Shown here: positions 54,832 through 62,949 of the stretch, one piece after another
Numbering within the stretch: the first letter of the stretch is position 1
Layout of the letters: every line of letters starts with the position of its first letter
Source: DAOUKH01 sp965207995
GTDB taxonomy: Bacteria; Chloroflexota; Dehalococcoidia; SHYB01
NCBI GenBank assembly: GCA_965207995.1
Contig: OZ242299.1
Location: 806,001 to 870,000, forward strand
DNA: 64,000 nucleotides
Direction of reading: 5' to 3'
The notes under the pieces: model-generated
Told to the model about the DNA's origin: nothing
The model's input: the letters and a program-made list of their open reading frames with translations, nothing else
Databases searched by the model: none
Made by a program: the position numbers and the translations under genes

Positions 54832-55635
54832 CTAGAACCGCACGGGAATGCCGCGGGACTCCAGGTGGTGCTTGACGTCGTCGATGCGGAACTGGCCGTA
54901 GTGGAAGACACTGGCGGCGAGCACCGCGTCGGCCTTGCCCAACTCGAAGGCGTCGACGAAGTGATCGAGCTCGCCGGCGCCGCCGCTCGCGATCACCGGC
55001 ACCATCACCGCCTCGGACACGGCCCGGGTCAGCTCCAGGTCGTAGCCGTTCTTTTGGCCGTCCTCGTCCATGCTGGTGAGGAGGATCTCGCCGGCGCCGA
55101 GCTCGACGCCGCGTTGGGCCCAGAGCAGTGCGTCGATGCCCACGGGACGGCGGCCGCCGTGGGTGTAGACCTCCCAGCGGGACTCCGGGCGCAGGCCGAC
55201 GCCGTTGCTTAAGTTGGAGACGGGGGCAGAGTCCAGCCGCTTGGCGTCGATGGCGAGGACGATGCACTGGCTGCCGAACTTGCGGGAGGCTTCGCGCACG
55301 AGCTCCGGGTCGGCCACGGCGGCCGAGTTGACGGAGACCTTGTCCGCGCCCGCCTCGAGCATGCGGCGGGCGTCTTCGATGGTGCGGATGCCGCCGCCGA
55401 CGGTGAGGGGGATGAAGACCTGGGAGGAGACGCGCCGGACGACGTCGAGCATCGTGTCGCGGCCCTCGTGGCTGGCGGTTATATCGAGGAAGACGAGCTC
55501 GTCGGCCGATTCGGCGTCGTAGAAGGCGGCGAGCTCGGCGGGGTCGCCGGCGTCGCGCAGGTCGACGAAGCTGGTGCCCTTGACCACGCGGCCCTGGTCT
55601 ACGTCGAGGCAGGGGATGATGCGCTTGGTTAACAT
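54832..55635 (-). CDS. hisF: imidazole glycerol phosphate synthase, cyclase subunit
   Basis: 267 residues, a little longer than usual because of an insertion (AKRLDSAPVSNLSNGVGLRPESRW) after the central Asp strand. It joins PRFAR with ammonia from HisH in histidine synthesis. Catalytic Asp11 (IPCLDVDQGRVVKG) and the second Asp in VLAIDAKR are present, with phosphate loops LTVGGGIRTIEDA and IASGGAGELDHFV. Start ATG 55635, with GAGGAAG upstream. Other his genes are not in the window. Confidence 0.95.
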   Translation of the reverse strand: MLTKRIIPCLDVDQGRVVKGTSFVDLRDAGDPAELAAFYDAESADELVFLDITASHEGRDTMLDVVRRVSSQVFIPLTVGGGIRTIEDARRMLEAGADKVSVNSAAVADPELVREASRKFGSQCIVLAIDAKRLDSAPVSNLSNGVGLRPESRWEVYTHGGRRPVGIDALLWAQRGVELGAGEILLTSMDEDGQKNGYDLELTRAVSEAVMVPVIASGGAGELDHFVDAFELGKADAVLAASVFHYGQFRIDDVKHHLESRGIPVRF

Positions 55636-55700
55636 GGGCCGGGCTTCCTCCGCCGGGATTCGGGACAGGGTCAATTATACGGGTCGGCGGAGTGGGCGGG

Positions 55701-55732
55701 CCCGCCCTCAGTCCCTCCCAGAGGGAGGGAGG
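55701..55732 (-). repeat. palindromic element family A, copy 3
   Basis: Inverted orientation relative to copies 1 and 2: CCCGCCCTCAGT followed by the CCCTCCC..GGGAGGG hairpin. It lies 66 bp upstream of hisF. Confidence 0.75.
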
Positions 55733-55791
55733 CTTAAGGTGCTCCCCCGACGCCCTCGCAGCCAATTTCAGGCGCGGATGGGGCCTTCGGT

Positions 55792-55912
55792 CGTGGACGT
55801 TTCGCGAACATTTGTGACCGTTCGTGGACGCGCTACAGGTGTGAAGTCGTGAACGTTGGTGAGCGCTCGTGAGCGTTCGTACAGAGAGGGCGCGGTGAGC
55901 GTCGTGAGCGTT
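55792..55912. repeat. cluster of 10-bp phased repeats (CGTGAGCGTT-like)
   Basis: Decamers related to CGTGAGCGTT begin at 55792, 55803, 55813, 55823, 55848, 55858, 55868 and 55903, with a partial copy at 55894. They sit back to back, once per helical turn, as in binding sites for a cooperative DNA-binding protein. Their function is unknown. Confidence 0.6.
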
Positions 55913-55996
55913 TTTGGCGCGGGTGCGCCGCGAAGGCGCGGGAGGGTAGGCGGCGCGGGCGGGTCTCATGCGGGCGGCGCGGTTGCGAGGGGGTTC

Positions 55997-56100
55997 CCTC
56001 ATCTCAATCTTCTCCCAAGGGAGAAGATCAGCGCCCTGCGGGCGCTCGCGCGCCTGACGGCGCGCGCCCTCTCTCAAATCTCCCCCAGAGGGGGAGAGGC
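55997..56100 (-). repeat. composite palindromic element family B
   Basis: Three joined palindromes: CTTCTCCcaaGGGAGAAG, then GCGCCCTGCGGGCGC with GCGCGCC..GGCGCGC, then CTCCCCCagaGGGGGAG. Close relatives lie at 26147, 28393 and 62631. Confidence 0.7.
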
Positions 56101-56130
56101 TTAAGCGTGCTGCTCCAGAGGCGGAGGGGG

Positions 56131-57366
56131 TTAGGGGTTGTTGGCGGCGGAGGCTTGGGTGGCGAGTTCGAGCTCGTCGCGGAGGAGGCGGGGGATGAGG
56201 AAGTTGCGGCGGACGTGCTCTTTGCCGGAGCTGCCGAGGGCGACGCGCTCTTCGTTGTTGGAGAGGAGATAGTCGAGCCGCTCGGCGCATTCGGCGACGC
56301 TGGTGACGAGGAAGCCGCCCACGCCGCCGCCGATCTGCAGACGGATGCCTCCCACGGCTCCGCCGACGACGGGGACGCCCTTCCAGAGCGCTTCGGTGAC
56401 GGTCAGGGCGAAGCCTTCGCGGATGGACTTTTGGATAACGGCGGCGCTGAGGGCTTGGAAGGGGCCGACAAGGTCGGTGAGACCGGTGATGATGAAGACG
56501 CCGTCCTCGCCCTCGGCGGCTTCGAGCACCTTGGCGTACATGACCTCGCCCTCGGGGTCGTCGGAGGCGAAGTTGCCGAGGAGGCAGAGCTGCAGGTCGG
56601 GATACTTGGGCCGGAGCAGCCGGAAGGCCTCGATCACACCGATGGGGTCCTTCCAAGGGTCGAAGCGGGAGATCTGGCTGACGAAGGGCTTGTCCGGGTC
56701 GACGCCGTGGGAGGCGACGATTTCCCGAGCCTCCGCCTCGGCCCGAGGCCGGTTCTTGGGGACGAAGGGGTCGATGGCGGGGGGCACGATGGCCACGTGG
56801 GGCAGTTGGAGGCCGGGGCCGACGAAGTCGTCGAGGCTGAAAACGGCGGCGTCGAAGTCCTCGACCTGCTCGGTAACGAAGTTCCACGCCTGCATGTTGG
56901 GCGACGAGGTGTCGATGTGGCTGCGCCAGATCCAGGTGGAGGCGACGTCGGGGCGGAAGCGGCGGATGGCGGCGGGCTGGGGATCGTGGACGAAGACGAC
57001 GTCGAACGCGCCATCGATCTCAAGGGCGTTTTGCTCATTGAAGTGCAGGAAAGTGTCCCACTCACCTTTGGTGAACTCGTGGGGTTGCCCCTGCATGGCG
57101 TTGTGCATGGTCTTGGTGACGTCGAAGAACTCGGGAGCGCCGTCGAGGACGAGCCAAGTCGTGTCGATGCCCAGATCGCGATAGAGGGGAATGATGGAGT
57201 GCAGAATCTCGGCGACGCCGCCGCCCGAGTCGGTGGCGTTGACGTGGGCGATGCGGGCGCCCTTGAGCGCGCCGGCCAGCGAGCGCACCTCTTCGATGAG
57301 GCTGTCGTCGATGACGCCGCGATACTCGGCGAGGGTGCGGGTCGGGAGACCTTGGACTGCGTACAT
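56131..57366 (-). CDS. treT: trehalose glycosyltransferring synthase (GT4)
   Basis: 411 residues. It shows the TreT hallmarks: HVNATDSGGGVAEILHSIIPLYRDLGI near the start, APEFFDVTKTMHNAMQG, WIWRSHIDTSSPN, and the retaining GT4 motif SIREGFALTVTEALWKGVPVVGG. TreT joins NDP-glucose and glucose to trehalose (reversible in some species). It diverges from otsB-otsA, so two trehalose routes sit side by side. Start set at ATG 57366. No ribosome-binding site is seen: the upstream sequence is pyrimidine-rich. A GATAAT -10 lies about 36 nt upstream. Confidence 0.88.
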   Translation of the reverse strand: MYAVQGLPTRTLAEYRGVIDDSLIEEVRSLAGALKGARIAHVNATDSGGGVAEILHSIIPLYRDLGIDTTWLVLDGAPEFFDVTKTMHNAMQGQPHEFTKGEWDTFLHFNEQNALEIDGAFDVVFVHDPQPAAIRRFRPDVASTWIWRSHIDTSSPNMQAWNFVTEQVEDFDAAVFSLDDFVGPGLQLPHVAIVPPAIDPFVPKNRPRAEAEAREIVASHGVDPDKPFVSQISRFDPWKDPIGVIEAFRLLRPKYPDLQLCLLGNFASDDPEGEVMYAKVLEAAEGEDGVFIITGLTDLVGPFQALSAAVIQKSIREGFALTVTEALWKGVPVVGGAVGGIRLQIGGGVGGFLVTSVAECAERLDYLLSNNEERVALGSSGKEHVRRNFLIPRLLRDELELATQASAANNP

Positions 57367-57401
57367 GGAGGAGGTTGGGTGACGCGGCGAGGCCGGCAAC
57401 G

Positions 57402-57407
57402 ATTATC
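57402..57407 (-). promoter_or_regulatory. -10 element GATAAT for treT
   Basis: On the minus strand CTTGATAATCG, similar in context to the TATAATCG promoters elsewhere in the window. Transcription would start about 30 nt before the chosen start codon. Confidence 0.4.
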
Positions 57408-57494
57408 AAGGCAAGCGGGACGATTCGCTAGGGGTGCGGGCGCCGAGATCGTGGCGAACGCGTTACATTGGCGACCCGGCGGCGAGGGCAGCCT

Positions 57495-57503
57495 TGCTAT
57501 AAT
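57495..57503 (+). promoter_or_regulatory. extended -10 promoter for otsB-otsA
   Basis: TGCTATAAT, in the same 12-base context TTGCTATAATCG as before the acyl-CoA ligase. The leader of about 180 nt would carry the palindromes at 57575-57644. Confidence 0.5.
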
Positions 57504-57574
57504 CGCCTTGGACCGCGCTGTAGAAGTCCCTTCTGAAAGGGACCTTTGTGTAACGGCTCCGGTTGTGGGGGAAC

Positions 57575-57644
57575 GGGCGAGTCGCGACTCGCCCCTACAG
57601 GGGAGGGCGACCACAGGGGTCGCACCTATAGAGGCGAATCGCCT
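57575..57644. repeat. three family C palindromes in the otsB leader
   Basis: GGGCGAGTCGCGACTCGCCC (perfect 20-bp palindrome, 57575-57594), GCGACC..GGTCGC (57607-57622) and AGGCGAATCGCCT (57632-57644). They are the same kind of element as at 26101 and 62709. They fill most of the 323-bp gap between treT and otsB. Confidence 0.75.
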
Positions 57645-57689
57645 GCTGCCGTCTCGGCCGAGCGTCCCTGAGGCGCGCGTGGAGGGTCC

Positions 57690-58514
57690 ATGGCGGTGAA
57701 CCGATTGGCGTTGGCGCCTCCCGGCCCAAGCTTCTACCACCGTATCGCCGCGGCCCCGTTCCGCATACTGATGCTGGACTATGACGGCACGCTGGCCCCC
57801 TTCCGCGTGGAGCGTGATCTCGCCGTGCCGTATCCCGGCGTACGGGAGCGCTTGGAGGCGCTGCTCGGTGACGGAAGAAGCCGGGTCGTGGTGGTCACCG
57901 GACGCGCGACTGGCGAGGTCGAGGCACTGCTCGGCATGGAACTGCCTGAGGTGTGGGCATCCCACGGCTGGGAGCACCGCGGGCCCGACGGCGAGGTCCG
58001 GCACTTCTCGTTGCCCGAAACGGCGGCGCGGGGTCTCGACCTTGCCCGGGGATCCATGAGGGAGCAGGGTCTGGAAGAGGTGAGCGAGTCGAAGCCGGGG
58101 AGTATCGGACTGCACTGGCGGGGGGAGCCGGCGGAGGTCGCGGCGGCGCGCGAGAGGACAGCACGGAAGGCGTGGTCGCCGATCGCAAAAGGGCATGGTC
58201 TCGAACTGCGACCGTTCGACGGCGGCATCGAACTCCGGGCGCCGGGGCGGGACAAGGGCGCGGCGGTGCGCGACGTCCTCAGCGGCGCGCCACCGGGCAC
58301 CGTCGCTGCATATCTGGGGGATGATCTGACCGACGAGGACGCTTTCCGGGCGCTGCCCGAGGGCGCGCTTGGCGTGCTGGTGCGCGAGGAATTGCGGCCA
58401 ACCGACGCCGGCGCGTGGCTGCGGCCCCCTGAGGAGTTGCTCGATTTTCTCGACCGCTGGCTCGCCGCCGAGGCCGAGGCGGCGCCCATGGACGCGAAGG
58501 GGACGGCGCAATGA
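57690..58514 (+). CDS. otsB: trehalose-6-phosphate phosphatase
   Basis: 274 residues, HAD-superfamily phosphatase. Catalytic D30 and D32 lie in MLDYDGTLAPF (28-38), with VVTGR as motif II, a Lys region (GRDKGAAVRDVL) and GDDLTDEDAF as motif IV. It removes the phosphate from trehalose-6-phosphate made by the next gene. A GGAGGG ribosome-binding site precedes the start. The stop overlaps the otsA start by 4 bp (ATGA). Confidence 0.92.
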   Translation: MAVNRLALAPPGPSFYHRIAAAPFRILMLDYDGTLAPFRVERDLAVPYPGVRERLEALLGDGRSRVVVVTGRATGEVEALLGMELPEVWASHGWEHRGPDGEVRHFSLPETAARGLDLARGSMREQGLEEVSESKPGSIGLHWRGEPAEVAAARERTARKAWSPIAKGHGLELRPFDGGIELRAPGRDKGAAVRDVLSGAPPGTVAAYLGDDLTDEDAFRALPEGALGVLVREELRPTDAGAWLRPPEELLDFLDRWLAAEAEAAPMDAKGTAQ

Positions 58515-59917
58515 GCGATGGGCGGCGTCTCGTTGTGGTGTCCAACCGCGTTCCGCCGGTCGGAGCGTTGGGGCGGGCGAAGGAGCGGCGCGCGCATGCC
58601 GCTCTCGGCGGGTTGGTCACGGCGGTGCGTCCCGCCGTCGAGAATCGCGACACCCTGTGGTTCGGTTGGAGCGGCGACGCGGTTGAAGCAGAGCGGGTAT
58701 CGAACACTCCGAAAGAGGAGACGTCGGGCGACCTGACCGTCGCCACGGTGGACCTGTCACGGCGGGAGAGCCGTCTCTACTACTCCGGCTTCTCCAACCA
58801 GACGCTGTGGCCGCTGCTGCACAGCTTCCCGCACCGGGTCAATCTCGACGAGCGGGCCTTCGAGGTATACCAGGCGGTGAACAAGCGGTTCGCCGAGGCG
58901 CTCTATCCGCTGCTGCGTGCCGACGACATCCTGTGGATCCACGATTTTCATCTTTTCCTCTTGGGCAGCGAACTGCGAAGGCTCGGCTGGCAGCAGCGGA
59001 TGGGGTTCTTCCTTCACGTGCCGTTTCCGCCGGTGGAGATCTTCGCGCAGCTCCCCTGGGCTTACGAGCTCCTCAACGGGCTGGCGGCCTTCGATCTGAT
59101 CGGCGTCCACGCGCGGCGCTACGCGGCGAACCTGCTGGACTCGTTGAACGAGGAACTCGACGGGCGCCTCGACGGGGAAGTCTTCACGGGACCCGAGCGT
59201 CCGGTGCGCGTCGCGATGCACCCCATCGGCATCGACCCCGAGATGTTCAAGAACTGGGCCGAGCACGACGAGGGGAAGGAGCCGAGCCGTCTGCTGCAGC
59301 GCATCTTGCCGCGCCAGCAGGTCATCGTCGGCGTCGACCGCCTCGACTACACGAAGGGCGTGCCGGAGCGGCTGCTGTCGTTCGAGACGCTGTTGGAGCG
59401 GCACAATGAGCTGCACGAGAAGGTGTCAATGATCCAGATTTCGGCGCCGTCGCGCTCGGAGGTGCCGCACTACGTGGAGGAGAAGGCGCGGGTCGAGCAG
59501 ATCGTGGGCCGGGTCAACGGGCGGTTCGCGACGGCGGACTGGACGCCGCTGTATTACCTGTACCGGGCCTACGCGCAGGACGAGCTCGCGGCGATCTTCC
59601 GGCGCGCCGACGTGTGTCTAGTGACGCCGCTGCGCGACGGCATGAACCTGGTGGCGAAGGAGTTCGTCGCCTCGCAAGACGAGCGGCACCCGGGGGTGGT
59701 GGTGCTGTCGCGGTTCTGCGGCGCGGCGGAGACGATGCGCGAGGCGCTCATCGTGAATCCCTACGACCTCACGGCGACCGCCCGGGCGATCAGCGAGGCG
59801 CTGAACATGCCGCTCGCATGGCGGAAGGAGCGCTGGGCGGCGCTCTACGAGGATGTCAGCGTGAACACGTCGGCGGCTTGGAGCGCTCGCTTCATCGAGG
59901 CGCTCTCCGCCGACTAG
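58511..59917 (+). CDS. otsA: trehalose-6-phosphate synthase (GT20)
   Basis: 468 residues, a typical GT20 protein. Visible: VVVSNRVPP (N-terminal loop), LGGLVTAV, DDILWIHDFHLFLLGSELR, GFFLHVPFPPVEIFAQLPW, VGVDRLDYTKGVPERLLSFE with the substrate-binding Arg/Lys, and LRDGMNLVAKEFVA. It transfers glucose from UDP- (or another NDP-) glucose to glucose-6-phosphate. Second gene of the otsBA operon. Trehalose serves osmotic or desiccation stress in many bacteria. Confidence 0.93.
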   Translation: MSDGRRLVVVSNRVPPVGALGRAKERRAHAALGGLVTAVRPAVENRDTLWFGWSGDAVEAERVSNTPKEETSGDLTVATVDLSRRESRLYYSGFSNQTLWPLLHSFPHRVNLDERAFEVYQAVNKRFAEALYPLLRADDILWIHDFHLFLLGSELRRLGWQQRMGFFLHVPFPPVEIFAQLPWAYELLNGLAAFDLIGVHARRYAANLLDSLNEELDGRLDGEVFTGPERPVRVAMHPIGIDPEMFKNWAEHDEGKEPSRLLQRILPRQQVIVGVDRLDYTKGVPERLLSFETLLERHNELHEKVSMIQISAPSRSEVPHYVEEKARVEQIVGRVNGRFATADWTPLYYLYRAYAQDELAAIFRRADVCLVTPLRDGMNLVAKEFVASQDERHPGVVVLSRFCGAAETMREALIVNPYDLTATARAISEALNMPLAWRKERWAALYEDVSVNTSAAWSARFIEALSAD

Positions 59918-59931
59918 GCCAAGCGGCCGGG

Positions 59932-59963
59932 CCCGCCCTCAGTCCCTCCCAGAGGGAGGGAGG
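59932..59963 (-). repeat. palindromic element family A, copy 4, inside the cinA/pncC 3' end
   Basis: The same 32-bp element as at 55701. It covers the stop codon and the last codons of the pncC gene, so the protein ends in SLPPSGRD encoded by the repeat. Confidence 0.8.
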
Positions 59964-60442
59964 CTGCGCGAGAGGTAGTGGCGGACGAGGTCGAAGAGGG
60001 CCTCGGCGGTGCGCTGCTTGAACTCGGCGCGGCCCTGATCGAAGACGTGGCGCTCGGCGAGCTCGTAGCCGTCGCGAGTCGAGATGGCGATGAAGACCGT
60101 TCCAAGAGGGCGCTCGGCGTTGCCGCCGGTTGGGCCTGCGATGCCGGACTCGCTGACTCCGATGTCGGTGTCCATGAGCTCGCGGATGTTGCGGGCCATG
60201 GCGAGGACGGCCTGCGCGCTCACCGAGCCAACGTCGGCGAAGACCTCCTCGGGTACTTTGAGCAAGGTCTTCTTGGGGCGGGTGTGGTAGGCGACGACGC
60301 TGCCTATGTAGTACTTCGAGCTGCCGGGCGGGTTGTTGAGCAGGTGCCCGACGTAGCCGCCGGTCGTCGACTCGGCGGTGGCGATGGTCTTGCCGCTGTC
60401 GCGGAGGAGCCGGCCGATGGGCTCTTCCTGGGGTTCTTCCAT
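59939..60442 (-). CDS. pncC: CinA C-terminal-domain protein (nicotinamide-nucleotide amidase)
   Basis: 167 residues, the stand-alone CinA C-terminal domain. Visible: TIATAESTTGGYVGHLLNN, the catalytic Ser region SSKYYIGSVVAYH, and GIAGPTGG. It deamidates nicotinamide mononucleotide to recycle NAD. Its last eight residues are translated from a palindromic element. It converges on otsA with 21 bp between stops. Confidence 0.9.
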   Translation of the reverse strand: MEEPQEEPIGRLLRDSGKTIATAESTTGGYVGHLLNNPPGSSKYYIGSVVAYHTRPKKTLLKVPEEVFADVGSVSAQAVLAMARNIRELMDTDIGVSESGIAGPTGGNAERPLGTVFIAISTRDGYELAERHVFDQGRAEFKQRTAEALFDLVRHYLSRSLPPSGRD

Positions 60443-60522
60443 AGTCGGGGCTCCTCGCTGCTCGGCCGACGGCCGAGTGTTCGGCGGGCATCATAGCCTA
60501 GGAGGCCGGGTCGAGGGGACGG

Positions 60523-62562
60523 TCAATCCCCGGCGGGGGCGAAGACGGCCACGCGGGACTTCTCCGACTGATCGGAAAAGATCCAGAGGGCGCCGCCGGG
60601 ATGCCGGCGACCAAGCTCCTCCGCGAACGACAGCGTCGCGGAGTCATCAGCCTCCGTGAAGACCACGCAGCGCAGCGGCTCGACGGCGAGCGACGCAGCG
60701 GACTCGGCTTCTTCGTGAGTGAAGAACCGTGGCAGCGGCCCGCCGGGGTCGTAGGAGTGGATGACGGTCCGGACAAGTGCGGCGTCGCGGCCGACGAAGG
60801 CGACCCCATCGACGGCGGAGCCGCAGGTGTCGGACTGCCAGGCGCCCACCGCGACCGCGGCCCGGTGGTGGTGGAAGACCTCCGGCGTCGTCGACCAGAA
60901 GCGCACAGCGTTCAGGGTCAGCGCAGTCGCCACCAGCGCCGCGATGGAGACGAATATTGCGCCGGTCCTGAACTTCGGCCCCCAGCCGTAGCGGGAGAGC
61001 GGGGGCATGTGGTCAAGGCCTTTCGCCGCGACGAGGCCAGCGAGCAGCACGAGGGGGAGGATGACGGGGTGGAGGCGGGTTACCGCGACGTAGGGGTAGG
61101 GCGAGAGCACGCCGGAGGTGATGACGGCGGCGAGCAGCCAGAGGAGCAACAGCTTGGAGGATGGGCGCGAGAAGCGGCCGAGGGCATAGGCGATGCCGAG
61201 CACCGCGAGTACGGCGGTGACCGCGTCGAAGAGGGAGCCGGAGACGAAGTGGGAGATACGGGGGCTGAAGTTGAAGGCGAGGGTGTTGATCTCGACGGCG
61301 GTGAGGAGGTGGGCGAGGCGGTCCCCGGTCTCGTTGTAGACGGCGGTGGTGGTGTCGAGCATGCGGGAGAAGAGCTCGCCACGGTTGACGATCACGGCGG
61401 GGAGCGCGGCGAGAGCGAAGCCCAGTCCCACGGGCCAGGACCGCCGGAGCAGGGCGAGCCTCGACGGCGACAGCAGGAGGAAGGCGAGCATGACGGGCAT
61501 CAGGATGCGGGCGGAGAAGATGGTGTAGATGCCGAAACCCGCGACGACGCCCGCGAGGTAGAGCCAGAGGGGATTGCCTCGGCGCAGTCCGAGCACGAAG
61601 AAGGCAAGCGACCACACGATGACGGGGAGGGCGTGGAGGGTGTTGTAGCCGAGGTGGGAGAAGGCGAAGAGGTAGTGGCTGGAGGCGAAGAGCGTGGCGG
61701 AGAGGGCCGCCGCCTTCCTTCCTCCGAGCAGGTAGCCGAGCAGATAGACGCCGGGAATGGCCAGGGCGGCGGCGAGCAGTGAGCTGAGCACCCAGCCGAT
61801 GTGGTCGCCGCCGAAGACTTTCATCACGGCTGCCTGGTAGGCGATGTCCATGACGGGGTGCCGGTCGTAGACGCCGTTCTGGTTGAAGGGGCGGGTGAGG
61901 CCGCCGTCGAAGATCTCCGATGCGCCGAAGAAGAAGGCGTATTCGTCGCCGACCACCGAGTAGCGCCAGCTCGACAGGTCGTGGGCGTTCAGGCCGATGA
62001 ATAGGCCCATCAAGGCGACGACGACGGCGACATCGATCCAGACGGAGCGAACCAGCGCGAGCAGGGAGGCACGGAGGGCCCGCGCCCGCTCGGCGACACC
62101 TGCGCGCAAGAAGGCCGGAAGGGTGAGGCGCGGGACGAAGAGGGCGGCGACGGCGGCGAGCGAGATGAGCCAGGGGAGCACGTCCCAGCCGGTGGTGGCC
62201 CCGTAGGCGAGGCGGGTCAGGGTCATCGCGAGGGTGACGATGCCGAGGGCGGCGAGCATGCGGCGCCGGTCTCTGCCGACGTTGTCGGCGTCGTTCGACT
62301 CCGGGGCGGAGTCGGGGGCGCCGGCCCAGGTCTCTTCCTTGCCGCCGCGGAGGGTGAGGGAGCCCAGGGCGAAGAGCGCCCATCCGAACGCGAGGAGGAA
62401 GACACCGAACGCTGGCGGGGTCTCGGCGTCCGAGCGGACGAAGACGATCTGGCCGAAGATGACGAGCGCCGTCCCAATGACCAGCAGCGGTGGTCTGACC
62501 ACGGCGCTCAATGCCGGCCTCGGGGTTGGGTCAGGGGGAGGCGGCTGGGTCTCGGTGCGCAT
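60523..62562 (-). CDS. ArnT/PMT-like membrane glycosyltransferase (GT39 type)
   Basis: 679 residues with about twelve membrane helices. After the first helices come GDEYAFFFGASEIFDGG and NGVYDRHPVMDIAYQAAVMKVFGGDHIGWVLSSL, the acidic first loop of dolichyl-phosphate-mannose-type transferases, and then SHYLFAFSHLGYNTLHALPVIVW. The C-terminal soluble part is small. It likely moves a sugar from a polyprenyl carrier to a protein or lipid outside the cell. ATG 62562 was chosen; a frame to 62811 runs through palindromic repeats. No ribosome-binding site is seen at either start. Confidence 0.8.
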   Translation of the reverse strand: MRTETQPPPPDPTPRPALSAVVRPPLLVIGTALVIFGQIVFVRSDAETPPAFGVFLLAFGWALFALGSLTLRGGKEETWAGAPDSAPESNDADNVGRDRRRMLAALGIVTLAMTLTRLAYGATTGWDVLPWLISLAAVAALFVPRLTLPAFLRAGVAERARALRASLLALVRSVWIDVAVVVALMGLFIGLNAHDLSSWRYSVVGDEYAFFFGASEIFDGGLTRPFNQNGVYDRHPVMDIAYQAAVMKVFGGDHIGWVLSSLLAAALAIPGVYLLGYLLGGRKAAALSATLFASSHYLFAFSHLGYNTLHALPVIVWSLAFFVLGLRRGNPLWLYLAGVVAGFGIYTIFSARILMPVMLAFLLLSPSRLALLRRSWPVGLGFALAALPAVIVNRGELFSRMLDTTTAVYNETGDRLAHLLTAVEINTLAFNFSPRISHFVSGSLFDAVTAVLAVLGIAYALGRFSRPSSKLLLLWLLAAVITSGVLSPYPYVAVTRLHPVILPLVLLAGLVAAKGLDHMPPLSRYGWGPKFRTGAIFVSIAALVATALTLNAVRFWSTTPEVFHHHRAAVAVGAWQSDTCGSAVDGVAFVGRDAALVRTVIHSYDPGGPLPRFFTHEEAESAASLAVEPLRCVVFTEADDSATLSFAEELGRRHPGGALWIFSDQSEKSRVAVFAPAGD

Positions 62563-62949
62563 CGACGGAAGGCGGCCCGCGTCGGCCTGGTTTCCATGGT
62601 AGCGGACTCCGGGGCGGGCGGAGGAGCAGTGCCCCGCGGGCACTCGCGCGCCTAGCGGCGCGCGCCCTCTCTCACATCTCCCCCAGAGGGGGAGAGGCCG
62701 GAGGGGACGGGCGATTCGCGAATCGCCCCTACAGGGGAGGGGAGGAGACCCCGCCCACGCCCCTGGGCAACCACAAGGGTTGCCCCTACATGGATGGTCC
62801 GCTGCCAGCATTGCCGGTTACGCAAAGATCTCCGGGGGGAGAAGCGGTAATGACCTCCCCGGGCCCACCCGGTTTCTACTTGAGGCGGATGAAGGACTTC
62901 TTGGGGTTGGGGGAGCGTCTGCTATGCTAGCCGGCGCGAAGCGGACGTT
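62563..62949. other. gene-free stretch filled with palindromic elements
   Basis: Contains a family B composite (62631-62699), the perfect family C palindrome GGGCGATTCGCGAATCGCCC (62709-62728), a second palindrome GGGCAACC..GGTTGCCC (62765-62785), and the promoter of the next gene. No gene supported. Confidence 0.65.
62901..62928 (+). promoter_or_regulatory. promoter of the CoA-transferase gene
   Basis: TTGGGG (62901-62906), a 16-nt spacer and TATGCT (62923-62928) preceded by TGC (extended -10). The start codon follows 21 nt later. Confidence 0.45.

Larger units (their letters stand above)
55636..56130. other. gene-free stretch between hisF and treT
   Basis: About 495 bp. It contains family A copy 3, a cluster of 10-bp phased repeats (55792-55912) and a family B composite (55997-56100). 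Frames through it are not conserved-looking. Confidence 0.6.

Noticed and set aside
54542..56887. 781-codon minus-strand frame across the aminotransferase, hisF and intergenic repeats
   Set aside because: It lies in the wrong frame of treT and hisF and is Arg/Pro-rich throughout.
62563..62811. N-terminal extension of the GT39-type protein
   Set aside because: The extension is translated from palindromic elements and is not protein-like; ATG 62562 starts just before the first membrane helices.
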